Shown: piece by piece, positions 26,207 to 34,727 of the stretch
Position numbering within the stretch: position 1 is the first letter of the stretch
How the letters are laid out: every line of letters starts with the position of its first letter
DNA from: JBCAXA01 sp039183535
Lineage (GTDB): Bacteria; Pseudomonadota; Gammaproteobacteria; Steroidobacterales; Woeseiaceae
DNA length: 64,000 bases
Assembly: GCA_039183535.1 (NCBI GenBank)
Contig: JBCDBO010000005.1
Coordinates: 35,895 to 99,894, forward strand
Direction: 5' to 3'
Position numbers and translations under genes: made by a program
Notes under the pieces: model-generated
What the model saw: only the letters and a program-made list of their open reading frames with translations
Databases searched by the model: none
What the model was told of the DNA's origin: nothing

Positions 26207-27178
26207 TCATCGCTTCACCTCAAGGACTACCTTCCCGAAATGTTTGCGTTCGTCGATCATTGCGTGAGCACGCACAACGTCTTGTAACGGCAGTACCGTG
26301 TCGACCACTGCCTTAAACCGGCCATCGGCAAAGCGCGGTAGCGCGTAGTCACGAAAGTGCACCATCGTCTGCGATATGAACGCGGGACTCGTCGAGATAC
26401 TCATCGACAGGAGCTGCAGGTTGCGGATGCCGATGTTCAGATTAAAGTGTACGTCGCGGCCACCGGTGCTCCCGAACATCACCACGCGGCCGTCCATGCC
26501 CATCGATGCGAGTAACTGGCTCGCTGTCTCCTCGCCGATGGTCATTAAGCTGATATTAACGCCGGCGTCGTCGGTCAACTTAAGGATTCGGTCGCTGACC
26601 GATTCATTGCGGTAGTTAATGGCGAGATCGACACCAAAGCCACGTGCGGTGTCGAGTTTGTCATCACGACTCGCTGTGCCAACAACCCAACAGCCGGCTT
26701 CTTTGGCGATCTGTACGGCGGCACTGCCGACACTGCCGCCGACCGCTTCAACCAACACCCGTTCCTGCGCTTGTAGGTTCGCGACGGTGTAGAGCGCATG
26801 CCATGCTGTTAGCCAGCCAACTGGGATGGCCGCCCCTTCGATGAAACTGATGCTGTCGGGCAACGGCAATACGTGTGCTTCGTCGAACAGCACTTGCTCA
26901 GCATGGCAGCCGCGAGCGCGGCCAAAGACTCGGTCACCGATGGCAATATTGGTTACACCATCGCCGGTCGCCGTGACAACGCCAGCGCCCTCCATGCCCA
27001 TGACAAACGGCAGCGGTTGGCCACTGTAGGTGCCGGCGCGCATTCGTGTTTCGGCGAAATTAATTCCGCTCGCATAGACATCGACGAGCACCTGACCGGG
27101 ACCGGCGTTGAGGTCGGGTAACCGCTCCCAAACCATGACTTCAGGTCCACCGAATTCACGCACATTAAAACCGTACAT
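26207..27178 (-). CDS. Zinc-type medium-chain reductase (quinone oxidoreductase-like)
   Basis: A 323-residue NADPH-dependent MDR-family enzyme. N-terminal GroES-like domain (MYGFNVREFGGPEVMVWE, QVLVDVYASGINFAETRMRAG), then a Rossmann fold with VLVEAVGGSVGSAAVQIAKEAGCWVVGTASRDDK, a variant of the GxGxxG-type motif. The conserved zinc cysteines of alcohol dehydrogenases are absent, fitting the quinone-oxidoreductase/enoyl-reductase branch that lacks zinc. A GGAAACACG site precedes the ATG. It lies downstream of the MFS gene and is likely co-transcribed with it. Substrate unknown; reduction of an enone is plausible. Confidence 0.9.
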   Translation of the reverse strand: MYGFNVREFGGPEVMVWERLPDLNAGPGQVLVDVYASGINFAETRMRAGTYSGQPLPFVMGMEGAGVVTATGDGVTNIAIGDRVFGRARGCHAEQVLFDEAHVLPLPDSISFIEGAAIPVGWLTAWHALYTVANLQAQERVLVEAVGGSVGSAAVQIAKEAGCWVVGTASRDDKLDTARGFGVDLAINYRNESVSDRILKLTDDAGVNISLMTIGEETASQLLASMGMDGRVVMFGSTGGRDVHFNLNIGIRNLQLLSMSISTSPAFISQTMVHFRDYALPRFADGRFKAVVDTVLPLQDVVRAHAMIDERKHFGKVVLEVKR

Positions 27179-27224
27179 CGTGTTTCCTTCGCGTAATGCC
27201 GCTCTGTTTACGGGTCATGGGTTG

Positions 27225-28502
27225 TTACGTCGACTTTTGTTCGGCCGACAGTAACCGCTCGACTTCTTCGACTTCCAAGCCAGACGGTAAAGGCGTCAAC
27301 GCCACGTACAGGCAACCAGCCAAAGTCAGCGGTACGCCGACGACCAGCGCATAGCCAACGTTCCAGCCGAGCGCTTCTACCGCCATCGATACCATCAGCG
27401 GTCCTGTTGCAGAGCCTAGCGTCACCGCGAGCGAACCGCTGGTCGATAGTGCAGTTGCTCGAAGCCGTGTCGGAAACACCTCAGCCAAATACGCGAACTT
27501 CACCGCTGCGCTGCCGTAAAAAAACATGCTCATCAGGCCATAAGCGATCAATAAGTCGTTAAAGCCGCTTGTGCCCCAGACCATGATTTGGAACATCACG
27601 GCACCGAGTAGTGTCCAGATAACAACGGTCGTGCGACGCGTCAGCAGAAACTCGCCGGTCAGCGCGGCCAGTAGGTAACCGCCGATGCCGATCGCATGGC
27701 CAATTCCGATTAACTCCGAATACCTAGCGGCATCGAAACCGCGGTGCTCAGCTAAATAAAACGGCATCAGAAACACGGAGCCGGCGTACGCCCAGATGAA
27801 CAAGAACTGGGCGACGAACAGCAGCAGCGTTCGTCGCCGTAACGTTGGCGACAGCAGTTCGATCCAACGCACCTTCGCGTCTTGTTGCTGGCGCGCGGCA
27901 ACGGCGCGTTCCGGCTCGCGTATCACTATCAAGACGAGCGCGACCAACGGCAAGCTGACAAGACCCACAAGAAACAGCCACCGCCAGTTGTAGTCGGTCA
28001 GTAACCAGGCCGCCCAGAATGAGGCGAGCACCCAACCGATTGGGTAGCCGATCTGCAATAGGCCGAGCGCGAGACCGCGCAACCGTGCTGGCGACTCTTC
28101 GGCGATGATGGCTCCCGTGACCGGGTACGTTAACCCGCCAGCAGCAATACTGGTGCCACGTAGTAGCGCCAACATGACCACACCGGCGACGAGGCCGTGC
28201 AAGGCGACAAGCACGGACGATACCACCAGCGAAAACACAAACATGCCTCGTCGGCTGCCGCGATCAGCCAGTAACGAGAACCAGACGATTAGCACGCCGG
28301 CAAGGACGAATGCCGCTGCTAGAACGGTCATGTAACCGCTGAGTGTTAAACCAAACTCGCTGCGAATCGATGGACCGGCGTAGCCGAGCAGGGCAAGATC
28401 CATCTGCGATGTCGCGTAGGCGATCAGGCAGACGGCAAAGGCCGCGTAGGGGTAATGGCTGTGCTTAGCGGACGTCGGCAACTGCGATCCAGGCGAGGCC
28501 AT
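27225..28502 (-). CDS. MFS transporter (sugar/aromatic-acid type)
   Basis: About 425 residues and 12 helices. It shows the classic MFS loop after helix 2 (LADRGSRRGMFVFSL), GLALGLLQIGYPIGWVLAS in helix 5, and a late AEVFPTRLRATALS motif characteristic of the sugar/aromatic-acid:H+ branch. I choose the ATG at 28502, which overlaps the VOC stop by 38 nt; the ORF is open to 28580 but that part is low-complexity. Translation is probably coupled to the upstream VOC gene. Import of the island's substrate is a reasonable guess. Confidence 0.87.
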   Translation of the reverse strand: MASPGSQLPTSAKHSHYPYAAFAVCLIAYATSQMDLALLGYAGPSIRSEFGLTLSGYMTVLAAAFVLAGVLIVWFSLLADRGSRRGMFVFSLVVSSVLVALHGLVAGVVMLALLRGTSIAAGGLTYPVTGAIIAEESPARLRGLALGLLQIGYPIGWVLASFWAAWLLTDYNWRWLFLVGLVSLPLVALVLIVIREPERAVAARQQQDAKVRWIELLSPTLRRRTLLLFVAQFLFIWAYAGSVFLMPFYLAEHRGFDAARYSELIGIGHAIGIGGYLLAALTGEFLLTRRTTVVIWTLLGAVMFQIMVWGTSGFNDLLIAYGLMSMFFYGSAAVKFAYLAEVFPTRLRATALSTSGSLAVTLGSATGPLMVSMAVEALGWNVGYALVVGVPLTLAGCLYVALTPLPSGLEVEEVERLLSAEQKST

Positions 28503-29469
28503 CAGGTGCCGTGAAGTTGAGCGCGGCGGTGCCGAACTCGTCGTTGCAAATTGCGCCGCGGCTGGCGCCGCTTGTTGCATCGATCGTTGCCGCCAAGCGG
28601 TCTAGGTCGCGCACGCGCACGGAGTAAGCGCACAGATTGCCGCAACCAGGTCGCGACGCGTGCCGCTTATCGTCGCAGGCCTGATGCGGCGAATACACTT
28701 GGAGTAATCCGCCGGGACAATCGACGGCACGGGTCCGCTCAATTCGAAACGTTTCGCCAGGCGCTAAATTGAGGGCGGCAACGGTCGCTGGTTCCTCGCC
28801 GGAGTCATGTTCCCCGCCGAATGGCGCTGTTTCGAAATCGAAGGCTTGCTTGTAAAAGGCGGTTGAAAACACGCCGGTCGGTTGAACGAGGCTGGCGTGT
28901 GAACCTTCGGTGTTCTTGTAAGGCAGCGTGTCATCGAATGTGCCGAAGCCCGGCCTGTCGAAGCCGGCGCGTTGAATGAAGGCGAGCCGGAAATACTTGC
29001 CGAATACGAGTAGTTCGCGCAGCCCAACAAACGGTGTAAAGAAATCGTGGGATGGGGCCGGGTTAGCGAGCGGTGCATCGACCCGCGGCGATAACCATAG
29101 ATCAAATCGGTCAATCATCGCTGCGTTTCGAAAAGCATCCTCAAGTTGCAGGATGTCGTGCGTGTACAGGCCCATCCAGCGGCTGCCAATCGTCAACGGC
29201 CGTGTGTTGCCAAGGCCCTCGTCCGCCAACGACTCCCAGAGTTGCAGGCGGACATAGCCGGTACCAAACGTGGTGCAGCCAGGGTGCACGAGGCGCACCG
29301 ACTGCAATTCGACCTCATGTCCATAGATCTGGCCGGTAGCCGTCTTTGCGAGCGTGCCCTCATCGATGGGCACGAACCCGAGCATTTGCCAAAACTCGAT
29401 CAGCGCAGCGCGTTCAGTGAGCGGCGCGCCGAACACAAACTCGTAGATGCCGCTACTGCATTGGTGCAT
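28465..29469 (-). CDS. Two-domain VOC protein with Cys-rich linker
   Basis: A 334-residue protein with four beta-alpha-beta modules, that is two VOC domains, starting MHQCSSGIYEFVFGAPLTERAALIEFWQMLGF. As in the other VOC proteins of the island, the first-strand metal His is not present. Distinctive is a Cys/His-rich segment between modules three and four (CPGGLLQVYSPHQACDDKR, RPGCGNLCAY), which might bind a metal or form disulfides. No signal peptide. The gene follows the TonB receptor by about 105 nt, with a strong stem-loop between, and overlaps the MFS gene downstream. Confidence 0.8.
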   Translation of the reverse strand: MHQCSSGIYEFVFGAPLTERAALIEFWQMLGFVPIDEGTLAKTATGQIYGHEVELQSVRLVHPGCTTFGTGYVRLQLWESLADEGLGNTRPLTIGSRWMGLYTHDILQLEDAFRNAAMIDRFDLWLSPRVDAPLANPAPSHDFFTPFVGLRELLVFGKYFRLAFIQRAGFDRPGFGTFDDTLPYKNTEGSHASLVQPTGVFSTAFYKQAFDFETAPFGGEHDSGEEPATVAALNLAPGETFRIERTRAVDCPGGLLQVYSPHQACDDKRHASRPGCGNLCAYSVRVRDLDRLAATIDATSGASRGAICNDEFGTAALNFTAPDGLAWIAVADVR

Positions 29470-29531
29470 AGGGATCTCGGTGTCAGACGAACGCTAAATC
29501 GCGCTCAATTACTCGTGATGGTTGGCCGAGC

Positions 29532-29564
29532 GCGCTACCCCGTCCGGATTGAACGGGGTAGCGC
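29532..29564 (-). other. Strong intercistronic stem-loop after TonB receptor
   Basis: A perfect 12-bp stem (GCGCTACCCCGT / ACGGGGTAGCGC) with a 9-nt loop lies 10 nt after the receptor stop and before the VOC gene. No T-run follows in either direction. It mirrors, in position and stem length, the stem-loop after the alginate receptor at 20570-20599, though the sequence is unrelated. Confidence 0.6.
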
Positions 29565-29573
29565 CGGTGCCCT

Positions 29574-32126
29574 TTAGAACTTGATCGAGCCGCGGATACC
29601 AAACTCTTGCCGATCATTCGGAGCGACGTTGACGCCTTGCTGAACAAAGAAGTTGCCAAAATCGACCGGGAAGGCCGTGTCCGAGAAGCGCGCGCCACTG
29701 GCCCACGCATCGGTATCGAAGAGATTATCGATGAAAAACTCGAGCCGGTAACGGTCCGTTTCTATGCCGCCGCGAACGTTGGTAATCGCATAGTCCTCAA
29801 TCCAGGCGAGGTTGCGCTCATCGGTGAACATGCGACCGAAGTAGGTGATGTCGCCGCGAATAAATGCTTCGCGCTCACCACCAATACTCCAGCGATAGGT
29901 CGACGTTGCGTTCGCGCTCCAGCGTGGCACGCGCGGTACCGACAGGCCAGCGACATCGGAGAACCCAAATATCGCTTCGCCGAAGTTGAACAAGTAACGC
30001 GTGTACTCGGTATCGACATAGGCGATGGCGCCGTCGAAGGTCCAGCCATCGTGGATTTGTCCGCCGACTTCAATTTCATAACCCCAGAGGTCCGCATCGC
30101 CGTCGAGCAAAACGTTGCGTGCGTTAAAGAAGGGCTCAAGCACGCCTGTTTGTGGATTCGGTAGCTGCCGAGTCGTTTGATCAGCAATAACGCCAGGGTA
30201 GGTACAGCCCGGTGCGCCCGTAGCCACATCGTTGGCTGTGCAGGTCTCGTTGATCAGCCCTGATGAGCGTCCTTTAATACCGGTCCACTCATTCCAGTAC
30301 GCCGAGATATTGAGGTAGCCCGCGCCGTTGAACAGCGATTGTTTCCAACCAATCTCAAAAGAATCGAGCTCCTCTTGCGGCAGCGACTCAGCGAGCGATG
30401 GGAATTGCGCAACGTATTGCGCCCGTTCTTGCGCATCGGCGTTCAGGAACTCTTCGTTGACGTCGCCCGGGACTACGCCCAATGCGTAGCTCGCATACAA
30501 GGTCGTCCCATCGTTCGGCTGCCAGCGAAGAATGACACGTGGCAAGAACTCATCGAAGTCAAATTCCGGCGCAGCGCTGAGACCGTCAGGTCCCGATATA
30601 CCGCCCTTAATAAGCGTGTCTTGCTGGTAGCGACCTTCGAATGTAAACGTAATGTTGTCGGTGAAGTCGTATTCAAACGACGCAAAGATCCCGAGGACTT
30701 CCGCCTCGTCGGACTGACCGAAACCATTCGGGAACGGACCGAGCAACGCGTTACCACCCATACCGTCCGGTACACATGGGGAGGCATCGTTGCCCGGTTG
30801 CAGACCGATACAGCCGAACAAGAACGTGCCACCTTGCAGCGATGACGTGAACTCTTGTTCGTAGTAGTTAACGCCAGCAGACCAGCGCATCTTGTTATCT
30901 TGCGGCGACGTTATCCGCAACTCGTAGCTCGTGTCTTCGAGGCTTTGCGGGTCGCTCGAGAAGCCACCCGGAAATGCCGATAGGTCGAAGTCGCGTACCC
31001 AGTTCGCTTTTTGATCGTTAACACCGAAAACGAAGTCGATGGAATGCTCGCTGGGCAGATCGTAGGTTGCGTGTAGGCTGACCCGCAGCGTTTCGCGCAC
31101 CAAGCCAATCTCGTCGATGCCCGGTACGCCGGATGGCAGTGTTTGACCCGCATAAACCTGTTGCAGCGTGCTGCCGGCGCCATTGACGCCCGCTGGGAAG
31201 ATCGTATTGCCGTCGATCAGTCCACTGCCGAGAACAGAAATTGCGCTGTTGATGTCGGGTACCGGTCCACAAATAAAGTTGGTGGGATTGGCTGTCTCGC
31301 CTTGCGGCGTCGTAATCGAGCGACCGTTACAGGTGTCGTTGCGTCGCCCGGCAATGTAAGCCTGCGCCGGGGCGCCATCGTCGTCCTCTGAATACGACAC
31401 ACGAACTTTGGTCGTGAACGACTCCGTCGGCGCCCAAAGTAGTTTGCCGTTCAACACGAACGTGTTTTCGTCGCCAAGCCGCCCGCCATCGCTAGCATCG
31501 TAGTGGCCTTGCTTGTCGTAGTAACGTGCACTGAAGCTGCCCGCCAGCACATCTTCGATAATCGGCCCCTCAACGATGCCCTGCACGTCGATTCGACTGC
31601 GGTGCGTCGCCAGATCCTGAACCTCACCACTGAAATCGGTAAGGCTCGGGTCGCGGGTGATGAAGTTAACGGCGCCACCAAAGGTGTTGCGACCGAAGTA
31701 CGCGGCCTGCGGACCTTTAATGACCTCAACGCGCTCGATATCCATCAGTGATAACGACGTACCGCCGTTCAGGACATAGACGCCATCGATGAACAACGCG
31801 CCCGTTTCAAAGCTGGGCGAAAACTGGGCTTGGTTGAGTCCACGAAACCTGAGCTGCGTGTTGTAGCGCCCGGGTTGGTTTTGACCTTGGTTAAAAAAGT
31901 AAAAGCCGGGCGACAGCGTTGCGATGTCTTCGAGCCCGGTTAGGTTGGCCTCTTTAATGTCGTCCGCAGAAATTGCCGTGATAGCAACTGGGATCTCTTG
32001 CAGATTCTCTTCGCGTTTACGCGCCGTGACGATGATTTCGTCGAGCTCTTGCGCGAGCAAGGCCGGATCCGGCATTGCCAGTGCAGCGACCAATACCGCT
32101 AGCGCAGACTTTGTTACGTGCTTCAT
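29574..32126 (-). CDS. TonB-dependent receptor of the VOC island
   Basis: An 850-residue outer-membrane receptor: signal peptide (MKHVTKSALAVLVAALAMPDPALLAQ), TonB box LDEIIVTARKREENLQEIPVAITAIS, and a plug with LRFRGLNQAQFSPSFETGALFIDGVYV and VEVIKGPQAAYFGRNTFGGAVNFITRDP. The barrel ends with RQEFGIRGSIKF. This Sphingomonas/gammaproteobacterial class of receptors is linked to many small molecules, and there is no iron-specific sign here (no Fur box seen). A GAGGGGACGAG site precedes the ATG. Two inverted repeats lie in its leader. Substrate unknown; co-location with VOC and MFS genes suggests a small organic compound. Confidence 0.9.
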   Translation of the reverse strand: MKHVTKSALAVLVAALAMPDPALLAQELDEIIVTARKREENLQEIPVAITAISADDIKEANLTGLEDIATLSPGFYFFNQGQNQPGRYNTQLRFRGLNQAQFSPSFETGALFIDGVYVLNGGTSLSLMDIERVEVIKGPQAAYFGRNTFGGAVNFITRDPSLTDFSGEVQDLATHRSRIDVQGIVEGPIIEDVLAGSFSARYYDKQGHYDASDGGRLGDENTFVLNGKLLWAPTESFTTKVRVSYSEDDDGAPAQAYIAGRRNDTCNGRSITTPQGETANPTNFICGPVPDINSAISVLGSGLIDGNTIFPAGVNGAGSTLQQVYAGQTLPSGVPGIDEIGLVRETLRVSLHATYDLPSEHSIDFVFGVNDQKANWVRDFDLSAFPGGFSSDPQSLEDTSYELRITSPQDNKMRWSAGVNYYEQEFTSSLQGGTFLFGCIGLQPGNDASPCVPDGMGGNALLGPFPNGFGQSDEAEVLGIFASFEYDFTDNITFTFEGRYQQDTLIKGGISGPDGLSAAPEFDFDEFLPRVILRWQPNDGTTLYASYALGVVPGDVNEEFLNADAQERAQYVAQFPSLAESLPQEELDSFEIGWKQSLFNGAGYLNISAYWNEWTGIKGRSSGLINETCTANDVATGAPGCTYPGVIADQTTRQLPNPQTGVLEPFFNARNVLLDGDADLWGYEIEVGGQIHDGWTFDGAIAYVDTEYTRYLFNFGEAIFGFSDVAGLSVPRVPRWSANATSTYRWSIGGEREAFIRGDITYFGRMFTDERNLAWIEDYAITNVRGGIETDRYRLEFFIDNLFDTDAWASGARFSDTAFPVDFGNFFVQQGVNVAPNDRQEFGIRGSIKF

Positions 32127-32139
32127 CTCGTCCCCTCTC

Positions 32140-32156
32140 CCGCGTTAAAAACGCGG
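32140..32156. promoter_or_regulatory. Inverted repeat in receptor leader
   Basis: CCGCGTT-AAA-AACGCGG has 7-bp perfect arms and lies 14 nt before the receptor ATG. In the mRNA it would fold just upstream of the ribosome site; it could also be an operator. Confidence 0.35.
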
Positions 32157-32235
32157 AGTCGACACCGGCGACGGTGGCCCGATGGAACGAGGGCACGGCG
32201 CCGGCGTAGCACCGCTGTTCGAAATATGTCACATA

Positions 32236-32251
32236 GTTATAGCTTTATAAC
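32236..32251. promoter_or_regulatory. Operator-like palindrome upstream of TonB receptor
   Basis: GTTATA-GCTT-TATAAC has 6-bp perfect arms in an AT-rich patch 110 nt upstream of the receptor ATG, where a promoter is expected. The binding protein is unknown, and no regulator gene lies in the island. Confidence 0.4.
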
Positions 32252-32318
32252 ATTGCTACGTAAAGGGAACGATGGTCACGGCGCGTGGATTAGGCACTTT
32301 AGTAATTCAGTTGCGTTG

Positions 32319-32939
32319 TTACTTACCGTTCATCTCGGCTTCTAGGTCAGCGATCAACAGCCCGACGTAGTAGTCCGAAGATTGCTGTTTTGCCTCGGTG
32401 AGGTACGCCGCCAGTGTGTCGGTTGATAACGTAACGTCGCAACGGTCAAAGTCGCCGCGAAGGTAATGTCGCGGTAGCGATACCAATGCTGCCAAACGTT
32501 TGTACTTCGCCGAACGTTGCCAATAATCCAGCGTTTTGCACGGATCTTGGTCCACGCCAAGACCGAGCAGATGCAGATACCCGAATGTGAACGTCGATTG
32601 TGGGTAATCGGCGGCCAGCGCTTTCTTGCGGTAAGGCATCGCATCGGCGCTGCGGCCCGAGTAACCGTAGGCACGGCCCAATAGGTAGTTTAGCCGCGGA
32701 TTATCGGGATCATTAGCGACGGCCACCTGGCACGCGGCGATCGCAGCCGGTTTGTCCATGCCGCTTTGGCTGACACCGGGTGCTACGTGACCCGGGTCGC
32801 GCCCGTGCGAGGCCAAAATGTCGCAGCCGGTAACCGCTTGCGACCAGCGGCTGTAATCGTAGTCCTCAAACTCGACATCGGCGTATGTGGGTGCACCGAT
32901 AAATAGGATTGACAACATCAGTCTGTGGACAGCAGTCAT
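32319..32939 (-). CDS. Exported Sel1/TPR-like repeat protein
   Basis: A 206-residue protein with a short signal peptide (MTAVHRLMLSILFIGAPTYA). Residues 60-165 hold helical repeats of Sel1/TPR type: AAIAACQVAVANDPDNPRLNYLLGRAYGYSG, ADAMPYRKKALAADYPQSTFTFGYLHLLGLGVDQ and TLDYWQRSAKYKRLAALVSLPRHYL. Four cysteines could form disulfides in the periplasm. It is a probable protein-protein scaffold with no visible enzyme motif. It sits between the secreted VOC gene and the TonB receptor, all on one strand. An AGGAG site precedes the ATG. Confidence 0.8.
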   Translation of the reverse strand: MTAVHRLMLSILFIGAPTYADVEFEDYDYSRWSQAVTGCDILASHGRDPGHVAPGVSQSGMDKPAAIAACQVAVANDPDNPRLNYLLGRAYGYSGRSADAMPYRKKALAADYPQSTFTFGYLHLLGLGVDQDPCKTLDYWQRSAKYKRLAALVSLPRHYLRGDFDRCDVTLSTDTLAAYLTEAKQQSSDYYVGLLIADLEAEMNGK

Positions 32940-33005
32940 TGGTTTGTGCTCCTAGAGAACAAGGTATGTGATGGCCACTACCGCTGAGCAGTGACCAGAG
33001 CGTCG

Positions 33006-34082
33006 TTAGGGACGTTTTTCAAAAAACTGGATATTGGCCCCGTCAGGTGTTTGTAAGCCGGTCAGGACGACATCACCGTACGGCTCGATACGCACTGCAG
33101 CCGGATTAATGCTGACAGAACCGCCGCGTTCGACGATAGCCTGCGCGGTTTGCTCGGCATCTTCGACCGGAAAGCGAACCGCCAAGATGCCAAGGTTCGG
33201 TGCACGGCAACGGTCGGCATAGTCGTGGCCATCGAGATCCATCATTTCGATCATCTCCATACGGCCGATTTCGCCCGGCTGCGGATAGACGATACCAGCT
33301 TGGTAGCGTGCACTCGTGGTTAGGTTGATTGGAATCCCAAGGGGCATAGGCGTCGGTTCAGAAGCGACAAACGGCTTGCCGAGGTAAAACGTCGAGAAGC
33401 CAAGTATGTCGTTAAAAAGCGCATAGGCGGCATCGCGATCGCGGACCATTTGCATAATATTGAACGGTACTGATAGCCGCTCGAACGCTGGGAACTCAGC
33501 CGGTATCGGCAGTGACAAGCGTTCGTAGGCCTGAACCTGGACACCATCGGGTCCGCGGAAAACAACGACGTTTAACTCGGAGTCGCCAAACTTTAAGTAC
33601 GAAATCGGTGTTTCGGTCCACCAACCCAATGCGATCGCGTCGTCATAGAGACTCTCCAGGCCCTTCGCTCTGACCATTAGGCTGAAGTAGCAGCCGGTGT
33701 CCCAGGCGCGAGCACCCGGCCGCGTTGGCACCTTGTCGCCCGCGTCATCAAATCGAACCAAACGAATGAACGGCCCGTCCACGCCCGGCTGGCTCAGCAG
33801 CAGCGCTTCGCCGCTGGCCTCGGTAGATAGCCCCCACGCTGCCAGTTCCGTGCGACTCATTACGCCGCGCCATTGTGGTTTGTAGCCACCTAATTCAATA
33901 AAGAACTCGGCGGTCCGATCGAGATCAGTGACGCTAACAACCGCTTCTTTCCAAGCTGTTTCAGTTAGCGGCGGCGGCTCGTTCGCGGCATTCGTGTGCG
34001 CACTGCCGAGTGCGGCGAAAAACAAGACAAAGACTGCCGGGCGAACAACTAACTGTCGGTAACGTTCGTGAAGTTCTTTCAT
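33006..34082 (-). CDS. Secreted two-domain VOC protein
   Basis: 358 residues. An N-terminal signal (hydrophobic AVFVLFFAALGSAHTNA after a basic stretch) predicts export, unusual for VOC proteins. Four modules follow: WKEAVVSVTDLDRTAEFFIELGG, CYFSLMVRAKGLESLYDDAIALGW, FNIMQMVRDRDAAYALFNDILGF and LGILAVRFPVEDAEQTAQAIVERGG, each first-strand position lacking the usual His. It may bind or transform the island's substrate in the periplasm (inference). Start at ATG 34082 has only a weak ribosome site, so a later start that shortens the signal is possible. Confidence 0.8.
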   Translation of the reverse strand: MKELHERYRQLVVRPAVFVLFFAALGSAHTNAANEPPPLTETAWKEAVVSVTDLDRTAEFFIELGGYKPQWRGVMSRTELAAWGLSTEASGEALLLSQPGVDGPFIRLVRFDDAGDKVPTRPGARAWDTGCYFSLMVRAKGLESLYDDAIALGWWTETPISYLKFGDSELNVVVFRGPDGVQVQAYERLSLPIPAEFPAFERLSVPFNIMQMVRDRDAAYALFNDILGFSTFYLGKPFVASEPTPMPLGIPINLTTSARYQAGIVYPQPGEIGRMEMIEMMDLDGHDYADRCRAPNLGILAVRFPVEDAEQTAQAIVERGGSVSINPAAVRIEPYGDVVLTGLQTPDGANIQFFEKRP

Positions 34083-34727
34083 CGCATGTTCTAGGTATTG
34101 GCAAAGATCATCTAATCGGGACTAGTCGAGGCGTCGAGTGCTTGGAGAGCCGCATTCCTTGCGGTTTCGTCATTTTCGCCACCCACCGTAACCTGACTCG
34201 AGTTGCTTCACGCCTCAAAGGTAGCACTGCACCGCGGCTGACGGTTCGCCAACGGATCACGACGAATGAAGGCAAGCGAGAGGTCGAGGTCCCGGTACGG
34301 CAAGTCACATCCATAGTCTAAGTAATAGCACGATTTCCGGGCTTTACGGTTTTGCCGGCAATGGTGGCGGTACGGCTTTGATTGATCTTGCCCAGCCACA
34401 GAGGAATAGAACGGGCGCCGAATGTCAGAATCGTCGAATACCCTAGGGCCGCACACAGGGGGAGATCGTGCTGTCGGGCGTCTGTGAGTAACGCCGATTA
34501 ATAAGCGATCGCGTCAACTAGAGCTGCAATAAATTTATCAAAAACAATATCTTAAAGATATTTGGAGTCGGAGACGTCGGCGTGCCGGACCGCCATCATT
34601 ATTCTCTAATAACCTGATAGAAAAATACGATTTTCCAAATCGAGTGCTTAGCCCCATTATGGCGATCCGCTTTTGGACGAAGCCGACGCCCGCGTTGGCT
34701 TTTTGTTTATTGAAATTAGGAGGCGTC
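34083..34727. other. Long intergenic region upstream of ahpC
   Basis: 645 nt without a supported gene; the plus ORF reaching 34321 is a shadow. The last 200 nt are AT-rich and should hold the ahpC promoter. A perfect 17-bp palindrome is annotated separately. I looked for a full OxyR site; only fragments such as CTAATAACCTGATAG (34607-34621) are present, which is not enough for a call. The ahpC ribosome site is TTAGGAGGCG just before 34728. Confidence 0.55.
34546..34562. promoter_or_regulatory. Perfect 17-bp palindrome upstream of ahpC
   Basis: AATATCTT-A-AAGATATT lies 165 nt before the ahpC ATG in AT-rich DNA. It could bind a dimeric regulator. It does not match a classic OxyR, PerR or Fur site. 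Confidence 0.45.

Noticed and set aside
34600..34640. OxyR binding site before ahpC
   Set aside because: Only partial ATAG/CTAT-like fragments; the four-part spacing is not met.
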